In this document: one piece after another, positions 48,349-60,903 of the stretch
Numbering within the stretch: the stretch's first letter is position 1
How the letters are laid out: every line of letters begins with the position of its first letter
Origin: Tetranychus cinnabarinus
Lineage: Eukaryota; Arthropoda; Arachnida; Trombidiformes; Tetranychidae
Assembly: GCA_022266195.1 (NCBI GenBank)
Contig: WHVY01000002.1
Location: forward strand, 3,301,001-3,365,000
Length of the DNA: 64,000 bases
Direction of reading: 5' to 3'
Made by a program: the position numbers and the translations under genes
Notes under the pieces: generated by a model
The model's input: only the letters and a program-made list of their open reading frames with translations
What the model was told of the DNA's origin: nothing
Database searches by the model: none

Positions 48349-51300
48349 GCCAAGTCATCTTGACAAATTGATTCACCATTGGGTTAACCTTGAATCCATT
48401 AAGGTTAAATTTGTAATCGTTCAATAGCTGGTTAACAAAGGGTAAGCACCCTTTGGTTAACCTCACCAGATTTGCGCACAATTATGAATCTTGGCTCATT
48501 TTTTACTTTTATTTTCATTGGTATCTTCATTAATTTTCAGTTAGTTAATACACGAACAATTAGCTTGCAAAAAAGATATTACATTAGCCAAGAAAATCGT
48601 TTCCTTTGCCTTTTTGTTATTGCACACAAAACTTTTGCCTCCAGGTAATATATATAATACCCAACATCCAACCTTGGACACTTGATAATAATAACAAGGT
48701 TAATAATGATGATAATGATTATTTTTGTTGATAATAAACACACAGTGAGCTTGAATGTTAATAATACAAATAATAATAAATGATCTCAAGTTGATTAGTT
48801 TGATGGTATAAAAGTTGAGTAAATAAATTCATTGTAATGATTGATGATGAAAGCGAGTTGTGAGACGCGATTTTATTTGCTTTGGCCTTAAATCTAAACG
48901 GCGTTAAATTGTCAATTGTGAAAACATTTACAAAATTAAAAGGCTTCCCACTTTGACTAAACTTGCATATCAATTTACATGATTTACAAACTGTTTTCAT
49001 CTAAATCATTAACATTCAAAGTTGATTATTAATGACCCAAACTGATGCACAAGTGTAGGTTTGTGTTTTATGTTTTTATCCAGTGTTGAACGCAAACGAC
49101 GTCTAATTGTCATTAAACGTCTTTAAGAGGCAAGAGGTTGCTTCCAATGATTGTGGTTATGATGATTGTGATGATGATGATAGAGTTGGATAAGGAGTGG
49201 AATCAAATTTGATTAAAATTAATTTAATTATGATCATCATTTATTGAGAACTGTGTTTGGGTTTGGTGTTTATTTCGGTTTTCTGTTGAATATAACTTCA
49301 ATTGCCATGTTTAACCTTAAAGGCAACCCTTGAAACTCTTTTTTTTGAATTTCAACTTGTTCCAACTTTCAGTATGACAATTATAACGATGGAAATGAAT
49401 GATTAAAATGATTAAATATGATGATTAAACATGCTTGTTGGCCGAGCAATTAGTATCATTAGTTAGTTATTTATAAGTCTGTAAGTATACAAATTAACAT
49501 AGTCAATGAAGAAAAATTGAAAGCAAAGTTTACTCTTTTTGGTCTTCACTTTAGTCTCTAATTTGGTTAAACTTTTAATTTGCTCTCTTTAAATGACAAT
49601 TAAATTGATTTGCTAAATAGATTTACATGTTTAACTAGAATCAAAATCATCATTAATTATCATGTTAATCAATGAGACCATTTAAATTCATTTCCAGAAT
49701 CAAAAGTCAATAAACTGTAGAGGAACATTTTGAGGAGAAAAAATCGAATCTTGAAAATCACTTTTTTCACTCTTTTGATCAAGATTATTAAGAAACTGAT
49801 TAAACTGATTATTATTAAGAGAATGATTTAGACGATGATTTAGATGGCGATTAAGATGATGAAGATGATCATCAAGATTATGGTCAAGTGATTAGGAAAT
49901 TAATGTTTAATTATCGCGATTGTGATCGCTGTTGATATTGTTTACTCTGCTATTATCGTGTTACCTTTGAGTGTTAAATTTAACGCATTTCAATTGTACC
50001 TGAATCGTGCCAATCAACTGGAATGATAATGATGATGATTAAAGGTAATAATGGATGGATGGTCATGAGATGAAAAATTATCAGTTAATATTGATCATTA
50101 TCCAAACCTGATAATTGTCCAAAGTTGATTGGAAAAGATTTCCGTTTCAGATTTTTCGTGATAATCATATTTTCTTTATTGGATCAATTAATTTTAAATT
50201 TGTTGATTTGTCAATTATTCATTTTTGTAAGGCTAAATTGTTTAAACCATTTTTGATTGTATTTACCCTTGAAGCTGCAATAATTAAGCCAATAATGATA
50301 TGTTGTTGAGTTGATCAGTAAATTGTTCAATCTCACGATTTCACTTTTCATTACATTCATTGATTTGTCAATTTAAGGTTCATCTTGATATTGAAAGATT
50401 TTCATCGAAAATTTTAGTTTCCATTTTTTAGATTCAACTTTTACATCAATTTCGTTTGTTTTGCCAATTTGATTAATTTGTATTTGCCTCAGTTGTGTTA
50501 TGATTAACGAGCAGATCCAGCGATCATGACTGACCAATAAAGTTCATTTTACTGATTAAGATACAATCGATCCACATTTAAAAGACTCAAATTCTTAATG
50601 AATGAACGATCACACAAATGCGAAACCCAAACGTTTAAATCTTTAGCTTTTGTCACTTTGATAAGTTTCATTCAAAGACTTTCTCTAACCACATGTAAAA
50701 CTTTTTGTTGGAGTTTAGAGTTGGTACTTTGTTGGCTATAAGGTAGGAAAATTGAGTTCACTTGTGTTATTAAAAATTCATCAGATCGACAGTCTTTGAG
50801 AAAATCAAATTCGCAAGACAGATCTTCTTCTGCACATTTGAAGATCATAAAATCTTCTATCTTACTCGAAAGACAAAGCTTTACACACAATCTAACAATA
50901 GACTATCAACCTGAATAAGAGTTTTTCCTCAAACTCAATAGTTGTAATAAGAATTCCGCATTTTCCATTCCTCTATTTAAACGAATTTCTTAGAAACCAG
51001 AATTTCGTTAAAGTTCTGACTATTTTTCGTGGATAAAGTTTAATCATTACTTTCGTGTTCCGTTATCTTTTTCCTTGAAACACGTTCAGTTCGGGCACAA
51101 TTTTAGAGCAAAATTTGATGTTTTGACTTATATGTTTTGTGGATTGGCGTTGAAAGCTTTAAATTTATCGATAATTATCATTAGATTAACCTTTGTTTTT
51201 CCGATTCTAACTGTAACACGAACGTTATCATTTCCTTGTAATGGTTAATGACGTTTTGATTACAATTAGTTGATTTCATTTTTTGCTTCTTCTTCTTCTT

Positions 51301-53679
51301 TTTCTTTCGATTTAATAGTACAATTAAGTTGATTAATCTGTTTGATTCTACTAAAAAGAAAAAGCGATCAGAAAAAAAGCAACTTTAAACGATCAATTAA
51401 ATGTTGTTAGCTCGATAAAAAATGTATTTTACCACTTTTTGAACGTTAATTGTTGCTTTGCCTTTTCAAAAATTTTTACCATTTTATCAACTATCGATTG
51501 TCAAGCAAAATTAATGAACTTAAATTGTTGTAAATTTTGATTTAGTTTCAAGCTAAACGTTTGTTGATGTCTTAATCAAAGTGAACAACATTGTAACGTT
51601 AACTCGGTGGTTTAGTCAAGGTAAATTAAAAGATGATTTAAGGCAAAAAATGTTGCATTCTGCTTAAAGGTATAAAGCCGGGTTGAAGGAGGAAGAAGTG
51701 AAAGTTAGAGTTAACTTCTTGAAATGTTTAGCCATTTTCTTGATGATCATAATCATCAACATCATCAGTCACTTGTGATCAATTAAAGCGATTCCCTGAA
51801 AATAGTTGGCAAAGGAAAAGAAGAAGCCACCAAAAGTGAACTTTGATTGTTTCACAGTTTATCAAAACTTGGTTGATCCAACAGGGGATGATGATGTTTC
51901 TTAATCAAAGGTAAAAAACGCTTTGATTATCATGAAGAGAAGTCAATTAAATGAATCCAATGATTAGTTGATTGCATGTTTTGCTTTCCCTTACAATGAA
52001 TTTGATATCGTATGTCAGCTTAAATGGCTGTTGTTTGCTGTTGATCGCAACGATAATCAAGATGAGCAGATCAACAAGGTAAAGATGAGAAAAGATGAAA
52101 GAGAAGAGATGAAGATATTGATGACGATCAAAAGAAAAGTTGAGGTTAAAGATGATCTGAAAAAAGGTAAAGAGATTAAATTTTTTGCTCTTCTTTGGTA
52201 TTTTTTTTTCTTTTCCTTTTTTTTCTAACCTCTTCAAAAGCCTTTGTAGTTGTGGTTTTCAACCACTTTTTTGTGTAGTTGCTGGTGACCTTAAGGCCTG
52301 AGGAGGTTACTTGGTTACGCATTCATCTTTTGATCTTGCGATGATCCATCATCCAGTTTTAAATTGTATCTGTCAATCTTATCAGTCACTTTCGCCAATC
52401 TTATAACTTGATCACAAATCTGTTAACATTGCGCTTGCAAGGTTGAGTTTGAAGATCAATCGTTAACCTTGGTTCATATGCAAAGTGAAGACAATGCATC
52501 TTGCCTACCAACGTGTTCAGCTAATTTTAATATTTTACATAACTTTAGTTGTTGCTTTGATTCAGTTCTTTCTTACCTCATGTTGATACTGATTGTCCAT
52601 TGTGTTAAACAGTAGTCAAGTTGATGATCAACCCACAACCCAGTTGAGTAGATTAATCGGTGAAACTAACAAGGGCAACAATAATTAGTCTGAGGTAAAG
52701 GTTGAGGGATGAGAAGAATTTTATTTCCATTTTTACAATTTTTCTTTTTACATCAACTTTTAGGATAAGTTAATATCAAAAAGTTTCTTTTGTTGTTCAA
52801 TTGATGTCAATATGTGTCGAAGACTGATCGAAGAGGTGAAGAACATGGAACAAAATATGCCAATTGGAATTGGAATTCCAAATGAAAGCGATTCATTTTG
52901 ATTTCTGGTTTGATTGAGAATTAACTCCCATAGAAAATGGCTGATGATAAAAAAATTGGTAAATTAATCAGTTCTGAGGATCAAATTGGTTGAGATTAAA
53001 GAGGCTGATACAATTGAATTCAATTGAATTCAAAGGGAATTTTACTTGGTTTTCGTTAAATTTTGAGGTGTTTTTATGCATCACTTGATGGGAGTAACAA
53101 TTGATCAACTTATTTGGAAGTATCGAGATCGTTTTACAAGATGGTTGCGATTGTGCCAAATATTGCAATTATGGGTTTTTAATGTTGTTTAGGTCTAGAG
53201 GGTTTTAATTTGGATCATTTTAATTCAAGAATTCATTTCAGTAAGTTTACATTTGATAAATTACATTTTTCTCTACAAGTTATTCTTTGTGTTTCTGTAC
53301 AGTGAGCTGTGTTCAATCTCAAAAAGGTTTCATTAGTTCACAGTTAGGTTCATGGAAAACTTTGATGTGATCCAAACGAAAATGATCTTCATCTTTAACT
53401 TCAATGTTGCTCTTCTTTGCCGCAGTTGCTCACATTAAGTCAGCTCATAATGAAGATGATGATTTGACAAAATTTTCAACGAAAATTTCAATTGATTAAT
53501 GATAATCATCACCATGAGTCCATCAAAGTAAAACATGTAGAGACAAGAAGCAGTTCACAGTCAACACCAACACCGACTGAAACGGGACAAAGACCATCAA
53601 ACATGACGAATCAAACAAAGCTTTCTTCAAAATTGATTTTGTAATGTTGTCACCAAGACCCGGTCTGGAATGAAGCGAA
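48349..53679. other. gene-poor AT-rich sequence
   Basis: No gene seen. Short GATGAT tracts lie near 49170 and 50030. Perfect short inverted or direct motifs such as GAATTCAATTGAATTC occur near 53018. The last ~150 bases would be the 3' flank of the - strand gene that follows. Confidence 0.45.
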
Positions 53680-54174
53680 TCAAGGTTGATTCAATGGAGA
53701 AAAGCTCACTTGGATTATTGAACATTCAGGTGCAGGATTGACTGGCTTTTTACGTGCTCTTCTCAACTGGCCAGTGTATTTACCAACAAGTTTGGCTGAG
53801 ATAAAACTGACGCCTATGTAAATGAGGTAGAACACCCAGAAAACAATCTCAACATGCTTATCGAAATCTGCTACTTTTTCCATGTACATCACGAAGTTCG
53901 TTTTCTTTCCCTCAACTGCACCCGTCATGGCGGCTGCAACGAAGCACATAATGAATCGACAGATTCTCAAGTAGAGTCTCCATTGAAGTATAATTGCCGT
54001 CAACATGAGTCCATCGAATAAAACTTTTATGAGACTGAAATAAATAAGGATGGAGTCAAGAACAATGATCGACATGACCAGAAAAAGAGCATCCAGCACA
54101 ATGAATAATCCAAAGAACCAAATCAAAGTGGTTTTCGTGATGCTGTCAACTTTCACTTCAGTCGTGATTTTCAT
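53680..54174 (-). CDS. four-helix membrane protein, divergent family member 12 (164 aa)
   Basis: MKITTEVKVDSITKTTLIWF start; helix 1 LFIVLDALFLVMSIIVL; helix 2 into the signature FDGLMLTAIILQWRLYLRIC; helix 3 RFIMCFVAAAMTGAV; a 22-residue charged loop; helix 4 FWVFYLIYIGVSFISA; then VGKYTGQL, matching G-R-Y-T-x-E-L of the array. A basic then Pro-containing tail of ~30 residues follows, longer than in the array. It keeps the same helix order and both family motifs with low overall similarity, so it is an older branch. It lies 20 kb from the array, on the other strand, and is open from ATG to stop. Confidence 0.82.
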   Translation of the reverse strand: MKITTEVKVDSITKTTLIWFFGLFIVLDALFLVMSIIVLDSILIYFSLIKVLFDGLMLTAIILQWRLYLRICRFIMCFVAAAMTGAVEGKKTNFVMYMEKVADFDKHVEIVFWVFYLIYIGVSFISAKLVGKYTGQLRRARKKPVNPAPECSIIQVSFSPLNQP

Positions 54175-55496
54175 GCTGAAAATGTTAATTTTGTCACACT
54201 GAATTCAACAAAATTGGGAAAAACTTTTATTGATAATTCACTTGAAAGGTTGATTATAAAGTGAAGAGTTTTTAATCAATGCGGTAAACTCATCAATATT
54301 TAACCAAGCTTCTTTATTTTATTGTAAAACTGTTCATTTTAATCCATTGTTTTATTCAACCATTGTAATAAAAATGATAAAATGTTATTCAAACTTGAAT
54401 TGATAAGTTGAAGCAAAATACTAAGAACAGTCTAATCAGTTCTCTATCGATTGTCATGATGAAAGTCCATGCATTTTTTGCTAATTTTAACTGTTTATTG
54501 CGGATGAAGAATCTGATATTGACAATCATAATTATTCAATCTCCTTCCAAGTTCATCATCTTTGCTGGATTTTCCCTCACTGACTGTTTGGAAACTGGTA
54601 GATTTGGATAGCAAATTTGAAAACAATGACAACTTATCAACTCATCAGGAAGTATCTGTAGGAAGCGCTTGCTTTGAAAAATGAATTTCGGTTATTCTGT
54701 TTTGTAAAGGTATGATTTTTTAAGTGTTTACTTAACATAATCAGTTGCAATTCAATAGACTACATGAGCAGATTAAACTGTTTTGGCTAATTGTTGGGCG
54801 CGTGTAGAAGAAGAAATGTGTTGAAAATCATCCACACGTGTATACAATATAAAGTCAACCAATGATTTTTTGCGAGAAAATTGTGGACAAACTAAACGCG
54901 TTTTAAAGAAGATTTTTCTAAAGCATGAAAGCCATTCCCAACTACAACAACGAAAATATTCAGAAATTCTTGCGGATTTCATATTACTGAGAAATTTACG
55001 TTTAATCAGAATTCGTATCTCTACTACTGAATTTTGGGCAAAAATCTGGGTCAGTTTGATGGTTTATTGTTGTGTTATGGGCATATACAAACCTTTGTGT
55101 TTCGATTAAAGACAAAGAGTTTGGAAAAAATGGAAATTCAATGGAAAAAAGGATATCGTTGTCGATAAGTGTTGAATTCAATTAAGTAGCAGAATGTCGT
55201 TAAGAGAAACTTTTTTGAGTTTTTCTCATCCTTACGGTGATTTTTTCATAAATAATTTGAGTCTTTCAATGATTTGATTTGGGTGAATTTATGTGTTGAA
55301 CTGAGCAAAAAAATTATATCAGAGACTAGATGAACTCAAGAAAGGAAAAAAAGATTGAAAAAGGTGCAAAATTGAGCTTGGTTTAGCATGTGAGTCTGAT
55401 CACTGTGTCTATGATTTTTAATGGTTCGTTTTGTTCAAATCATTGAAATGAGTGTCATTATACAATTTACATGATGATTTCTAAAAAGTGACATCA
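54175..55496. other. upstream of member 12; relics and unknown open frame
   Basis: 54745-54830 resembles 62215-62290, the truncated end of member 13 and its flank, so a decayed family fragment on the - strand is likely. An open frame at 54870-55109 (+, 79 codons) has no recognised family. 55385-55440 is an isolated unit of the degenerate repeat found inside the palindrome (TCTGATCACTGTGTCTATGA). Confidence 0.4.
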
Positions 55497-55575
55497 AAAG
55501 CTAGCTATTATAGCTAAACGCTTAATGAAAGCTATTGGCTGTAAGTGGCGTCAACAGATAAATAGATAAGTAAAT
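55497..55575 (+). mobile_element. half copy of foldback element S
   Basis: AGCTAAACGCTTAATGAAAG and CTATTGGCTGTAAG, then GGCGTCAACAGATAAATAG, the terminal part of the element seen whole at 61964-62189. Confidence 0.5.
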
Positions 55576-55813
55576 GGTTCTTGGTCATAACATTGGTCTT
55601 TTATCCCAAATGGTGTGTTAACATACCGATGATCAAAATTTCACCAAAAATCTCAAATCACAATGGATTGGTTGTAATGAACTCAATAAATAGATTGAAA
55701 TGGTTTAATTCAACACTCAATGAATAATTTGATACTGAAAAATCCTAACTATTTGCCCATGTAGTTTGTTTAATTTCAACTAATTGTATAAAGGGTTACA
55801 AAGTTGACTGGGT

Positions 55814-56227
55814 GAGAGTTGAATGCTTAATGAAAGCTATTGGTTGTAAGATCGCACCTTAGATAAATTGTCTGAATGGGAGAGTAAATTTTTTTAATTG
55901 GTCGATCTGTTTGTCGTTGCATTGCTGTGGTGACAATCTGTACATCATATCACAAGCCTACTGTTGTAAGCCAAAGATATCGTTAACTCGAGCTGATGGT
56001 TTTGCGATTATTTATACTTGAATACTCATTCGAATATTTTTTTATTCGAATACAAGTATTCGGATATCTGTAATACTCGAATAAAACTCTATTCATATTC
56101 AAGAATAATCGAGTAATCGAGTATTCGAATATTCACTATCGACTTCAGCGTTAATCATTCCCTCATCTACTCACCTGTTGACGTAATTTATCTACAGCCA
56201 ATAGTTTTCATTAAGTGTTTAGCTTTC
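55814..56227 (+). mobile_element. foldback element S, expanded copy (left arm)
   Basis: Inverted ends with the core CTTAATGAAAGCTATTGG at 55826 and its complement near 56195-56215. The middle differs from the 226-bp copy at 61964 by an inserted AT-rich palindromic stretch. No coding capacity. Confidence 0.6.
56027..56145. repeat. TCGAATA-rich hairpin-forming stretch (left arm)
   Basis: Many overlapping ATTCGAATA and ACTCGAATA motifs in both orientations, for example ATTCGAATATTTTTTTATTC and GAGTATTCGAATATTC. It should fold into multiple hairpins. Mirror copy at 60986-61104. Confidence 0.6.
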
Positions 56228-56762
56228 ATAGCTAACTTTTGTTGTCTTCTTTAGCAACCATCATACGAATTGAATGATGATGTTCATTACAATGAGGTGA
56301 ACAAAATAAACCATTAAAAGCATAGGCAAAATGATCAGAAGCCACCACCACAAACAATTTTCAATTGTGCACTCATTTTTCACTCACTTGCTTGTGTTCA
56401 TCTGGTTTCTGGTAACTATTTTTTACTTACAATTGTGAGTACAGTGATCAGAAGCCACTGTACAAACCATTCTCACTGGTAACTCTTTAACTTTAGTAAT
56501 CATAATACAAATGGTGATGTTCATTCCAGATTTTCTCCAAGAGCCAACCAAGAGTCTTCTTTAGCAACCATCATACAAATTGTATGATTTTCATTTCAAT
56601 GAGCGCAACAAAACGTACCATTAAAAATCATAGACACAGTGATCAAACTCCTCAAGCCATTCTCATTTCAACTCTTTTTAATAAATCTCACTCTTAAGCA
56701 ATAATAATACAAATTTTAATGTTTACTCCAGTTATGCTATAAGAGCCACCATTAATTAGAGG

Positions 56763-56975
56763 CATTATGTGTTAATTAACGATCAAATGTCCTCCAATTG
56801 CTAGTTGAATGTTTTTCCACCATTCTATGTAAGCAAAAAAATGAAAAATAGGAAAATGAAAGGGACATTTCTCCATTTCGAGTAGGTGAAAATTTAGTAA
56901 TGGAATTTCATAAAATGGTGGAAAAACATTCAACTAGCAATTGGCGCACATTTGATCGTTAATTAACACATAATG
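56763..56975 (+). mobile_element. foldback element H (left arm)
   Basis: 213 bp with ~67-bp inverted ends. The left end starts CATTATGTGTTAATTAACGA and runs TCCTCCAATTGCTAGTTGAA; the right end is its complement with TGCGCC for TCCTCC. The middle has the CATTTCTCCATTTCGAGTAG part. Single ends of the same element recur at 57028, 58998 and 59198. A MITE-like foldback with no coding capacity. Confidence 0.65.
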
Positions 56976-57081
56976 TTATTGGATGCATTTAAAACAGAGA
57001 CTAGATGAACACAATATTGAAGAAAATAACATTATGTGTTAATTAACGATCAAATGTCCTCCAATTGCTAGTTGAATGTTT

Positions 57082-57294
57082 TTAACATCTAATAAAAGCC
57101 AATAACACTAAAAGACATGAAAATGTGATCATTTGTTCACTTTTGTCACATTTGTCAAAGATAACCTCACCTATTGAATTTCCAATTAATTTTTCTTCAA
57201 TTAAAATTGTAAAATCGAAATTTGAAAAATAGCCAACGAGAAGTGCTTTTGTTTTAAAATTAAAACATTTCAACCGTAGGACGAAAGTGGTCAA
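57082..57294 (-). CDS. 70-codon open frame in the palindrome arm (unlikely gene)
   Basis: Starts MTTFVLRLKCFNFKTKALLV. The identical frame occurs at 59837-60049 on the + strand only because the arms are mirror images, so duplication is no evidence of function. No domain recognised. It borders a repeat end. Confidence 0.15.
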   Translation of the reverse strand: MTTFVLRLKCFNFKTKALLVGYFSNFDFTILIEEKLIGNSIGEVIFDKCDKSEQMITFSCLLVLLAFIRC

Positions 57295-58192
57295 GTGGTC
57301 AAGTGGTCAAACCTCTGCATTATCATTAATCACGCAAAAACAATAAAAAGAATCTCATGCATAGAATAATGAAAACCGATTTTCGAAAAATGACCTCGAT
57401 GACCACAGTGACCTTAGTCCCCAAATAAAATTTGGTTTCAAAAAATGAATTAAACTTTCATTTGAGTGTAATGTAAAGTTTTTAGATGGTTCTCTGACAT
57501 AAAGAAATATTTGGTTAGGTCAAATGTCAGGCAACTGTTGACCATGTATACTAAATCAACAGTAAATCAGCGGACGAGTAGAATACAATCGCGTTAGTTG
57601 ACCTGGAAAATAAAGAGTTAAGGCTATCGAAGAATGGCCTTAACCATTGAATAAAATGCGAGTTCTGGTTACCGTGTTTATCAAAATCTATGGCATCTAC
57701 TTTACTGTCATACTTGTGAAAATCAATAGAAAGGGTTACAAGTGAGGATGATTTAACAGGTGAGTTCTGATCACCGAGCCTGTGGTTTTTCATGTTACAT
57801 TTTGTGGCACTCATTGAAATCAATTTTTGTATTGAGCTTCCATTGGATTTCCAACTAAAAATCACAATTGAAACAATATTGTTGTTTCACTATTTTTCAT
57901 TTCTGCTTGCATATAATGGTGAAAGTGGATTTTGTTTAATGCACAAATGAAAAGATCGTAGCTTGCAACGAAAATTGATTTTTGCTTCCTCCTCATACTT
58001 TACTGAGAGAAACATCACTTGAATTCCCAATTGCAAACAGTTAAAATTATCTAATAACAATCTGATTTAATCTTTTTATCTGTGGTGTGAAATATGAATA
58101 AAAGGGTCGTACCCATTGCTTCAGAATCAGTGTATTGACAACTTCTATTTTCGAAAACTTGTTATTCTTTGATTTTGACAGTAAAAAACGTG

Positions 58193-58387
58193 ATGAATAC
58201 TAACACCGGATTGTGTGTGCGAATCCTGTCACCTATGGAAGCTATAAAAGTTTTGATAGATAGTATTTACAATCATGAAAATCCTGGTGAAATCAACGTT
58301 TATGTTTTAGCTAATGGTGTGATTGCAGAACTGAAGATGCAAAATGCCAGTTCAGCAAACGATGAACCAATGGAAGTTGATGACTGA
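58193..58387 (+). CDS. short protein or last exon ending in EPMEVDD (64 aa), unknown
   Basis: From ATG 58193: MNTNTGLCVRILSPMEAIKV, LIDSIYNHENPGEINVYVLA, NGVIAELKMQNASSANDEPM, EVDD, stop. Non-repetitive, balanced composition and an acidic end give it a real-protein look. TTTTGACAG at 58174-58181 could be a splice acceptor, making this the 3' exon of a larger gene. An AAATAAATTTTAAA poly(A)-like motif lies near 58528. A decayed relative, including part of the 3' UTR, lies on the - strand at 61690-61867, outside the palindrome. I do not recognise the family. Confidence 0.45.
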   Translation: MNTNTGLCVRILSPMEAIKVLIDSIYNHENPGEINVYVLANGVIAELKMQNASSANDEPMEVDD

Positions 58388-59107
58388 CTAATGCAGGAAT
58401 CAATTTCAAAAATGGTCCATTAATCGACTTCTCTTCGGCATACAGTAAATCTTCATGTATGCAGCCTTGGTATAAAATTTACCGTTATTACAAATGTAAA
58501 ACTAAACTCTGTCTGTTTACTGGACACTAAATAAATTTTAAATATTTTAACCGAAAGTTTGTTCATATTTCGTAAATATATATTTCACCAATATTTCGTA
58601 TGAATCTCTGACAAAAAATCATTTCTCGGGATAATCAATAGAATAGTAAAATTTCGTGAAGTTCACAAAAAACCAAAAATTGATTCAGTGAGTGAAACAA
58701 AATGTAACATGAAATAACACAGACTCAGTGATCAGAACTCACCTGTTAAACCATCCTCACTTGTAAACCTTTCTACTGATTTTCAGTCTTTAGCAATCAT
58801 AATACAAATTGTAATGTTCATTTCAGTTTTGCTACAAGAGCTTACATTAATTACAGTAGATGCAGTAAAGCAGATATAGTAAACACGGTAACCAGAACTC
58901 AACTGACAAACCATTTTCAACCTTACAGCTTTTTTAGATATTTTTACTTTTCTTCAATATTGTGTTCATCTAGTCTCTGTTTTAAATGCATCCAATAACA
59001 TTATGTGTTAATTAACGATCAAATGTCCTCCAATTGCTAGTTGAATGTATTCAACATCTAATAAAAGCCAATAACACTAAAAGACATGAAAATATGATCA
59101 TTTGTTC

Positions 59108-59334
59108 ACTTTTTAATAAATCTCATCTTTAAGCAATAATAATACAAATTTTAATGTTTACTCCAGTTATGCTATAAGAGCCACCATTAATTAGAGGCAT
59201 TATTTGTTAATTAACGATCAAATGTCCTCCAATTGCTAGTTGAATGTTTTTCCACCATTCTATGAAAGCAAAAAAATGAAAAATAGGAAAATGAAAGGGA
59301 CATTTCTCCATTTCGAGTAGGTGAAAATTTAGTA
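59108..59334 (+). repeat. direct copy of left-arm segment 56679-56898
   Basis: TTTTAATAAATCTCATCTTT, through GAGCCACCATTAATTAGAGG and the first half of element H (with CATTATTTGTTAATTAACGA), stopping at GAAAATTTAGTA. It is in direct orientation to the left arm, hence inverted to the right arm. Confidence 0.65.
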
Positions 59335-59836
59335 AAACAAGATTGTTTCAATTGATTTTTTCAGCTGTGGATCCAATGGAAGCTCAATAAAATGAGTGGA
59401 ATTGGCATTTTTCTGACGTAATTAGCAAATCTGTATCCACTATTAGAAAGTAATAGTGTATTGGACGATTCGCATTTTATTCAATGGTTAAGGCCATTCT
59501 TCGATAGCCTTAACTCTTTATTTTCCAGGTCAACTAACGCGATTGTATTCTACTCGTCCGCTGATTTACTGTTGATTTAGTATACATGGTCAACAGTTGC
59601 CTGACATTTGACCTAACCAAATATTTCTTTATGTCAGAGAACCATCTAAAAACTTTACATTACACTCAAATGAAAGTTTAATTCATTTTTTGAAACCAAA
59701 TTTTATTTGGGGACTAAGGTCACTGTGGTCATCGAGGTCATTTTTCGAAAATCGGTTTTCATTATTCTATGCATGAGATTCTTTTTATTGTTTTTGCGTG
59801 ATTAATGATAATGCAGAGGTTTGACCACTTGACCAC

Positions 59837-60049
59837 TTGACCACTTTCGTCCTACGGTTGAAATGTTTTAATTTTAAAACAAAAGCACTTCTCGTTGGCT
59901 ATTTTTCAAATTTCGATTTTACAATTTTAATTGAAGAAAAATTAATTGGAAATTCAATAGGTGAGGTTATCTTTGACAAATGTGACAAAAGTGAACAAAT
60001 GATCACATTTTCATGTCTTTTAGTGTTATTGGCTTTTATTAGATGTTAA
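59837..60049 (+). CDS. 70-codon open frame, mirror of 57082-57294 (unlikely gene)
   Basis: Identical protein to the left-arm frame, as expected from the palindrome. No independent support. Confidence 0.15.
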   Translation: MTTFVLRLKCFNFKTKALLVGYFSNFDFTILIEEKLIGNSIGEVIFDKCDKSEQMITFSCLLVLLAFIRC

Positions 60050-60155
60050 AAACATTCAACTAGCAATTGGAGGACATTTGATCGTTAATTAACACATAAT
60101 GTTATTTTCTTCAATATTGTGTTCATCTAGTCTCTGTTTTAAATGCATCCAATAA

Positions 60156-60368
60156 CATTATGTGTTAATTAACGATCAAATGTGCGCCAATTGCTAGTTG
60201 AATGTTTTTCCACCATTTTATGAAATTCCATTACTAAATTTTCACCTACTCGAAATGGAGAAATGTCCCTTTCATTTTCCTATTTTTCATTTTTTTGCTT
60301 ACATAGAATGGTGGAAAAACATTCAACTAGCAATTGGAGGACATTTGATCGTTAATTAACACATAATG
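60156..60368 (-). mobile_element. foldback element H (right arm)
   Basis: Mirror copy of 56763-56975. Confidence 0.6.
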
Positions 60369-60903
60369 CCTCTAATTAATGGTGGCTCTTATAGCATAAC
60401 TGGAGTAAACATTAAAATTTGTATTATTATTGCTTAAGAGTGAGATTTATTAAAAAGAGTTGAAATGAGAATGGCTTGAGGAGTTTGATCACTGTGTCTA
60501 TGATTTTTAATGGTACGTTTTGTTGCGCTCATTGAAATGAAAATCATACAATTTGTATGATGGTTGCTAAAGAAGACTCTTGGTTGGCTCTTGGAGAAAA
60601 TCTGGAATGAACATCACCATTTGTATTATGATTACTAAAGTTAAAGAGTTACCAGTGAGAATGGTTTGTACAGTGGCTTCTGATCACTGTACTCACAATT
60701 GTAAGTAAAAAATAGTTACCAGAAACCAGATGAACACAAGCAAGTGAGTGAAAAATGAGTGCACAATTGAAAATTGTTTGTGGTGGTGGCTTCTGATCAT
60801 TTTGCCTATGCTTTTAATGGTTTATTTTGTTCACCTCATTGTAATGAACATCATCATTCAATTCGTATGATGGTTGCTAAAGAAGACAACAAAAGTTAGC
60901 TAT

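Larger units (their letters stand above)
55771..57661 (+). repeat. left arm of a ~1.89 kb near-perfect palindrome
   Basis: Reverse complement of 59470-61360. Every base pair of positions adds up to 117131 along the whole arm, so there is no net insertion or deletion. Only a few mismatches were seen, all near the outer end (for example 55785, 55812, 55819). It carries elements S and H, a TCGAATATTCG-rich stretch, three to four degenerate ~110-190 bp units (AGTGATCAGAA...CATTCTCA) and one 70-codon open frame. Confidence 0.9.
57662..59469. other. palindrome spacer (1,808 bp)
   Basis: Not itself part of the perfect arms, but carries weaker inverted similarity: 57730-57800 against 58680-58770 (AGTTCTGATCAC / GTGATCAGAACT) and 57830-57865 against 59345-59390. 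It contains the short EPMEVDD gene and a direct copy of part of the left arm (59108-59334). Confidence 0.7.

Noticed and set aside
54870..55109. 79-codon frame with a hydrophobic end, considered as a chemoreceptor fragment
   Set aside because: No recognisable motif; could not be supported beyond an open frame.
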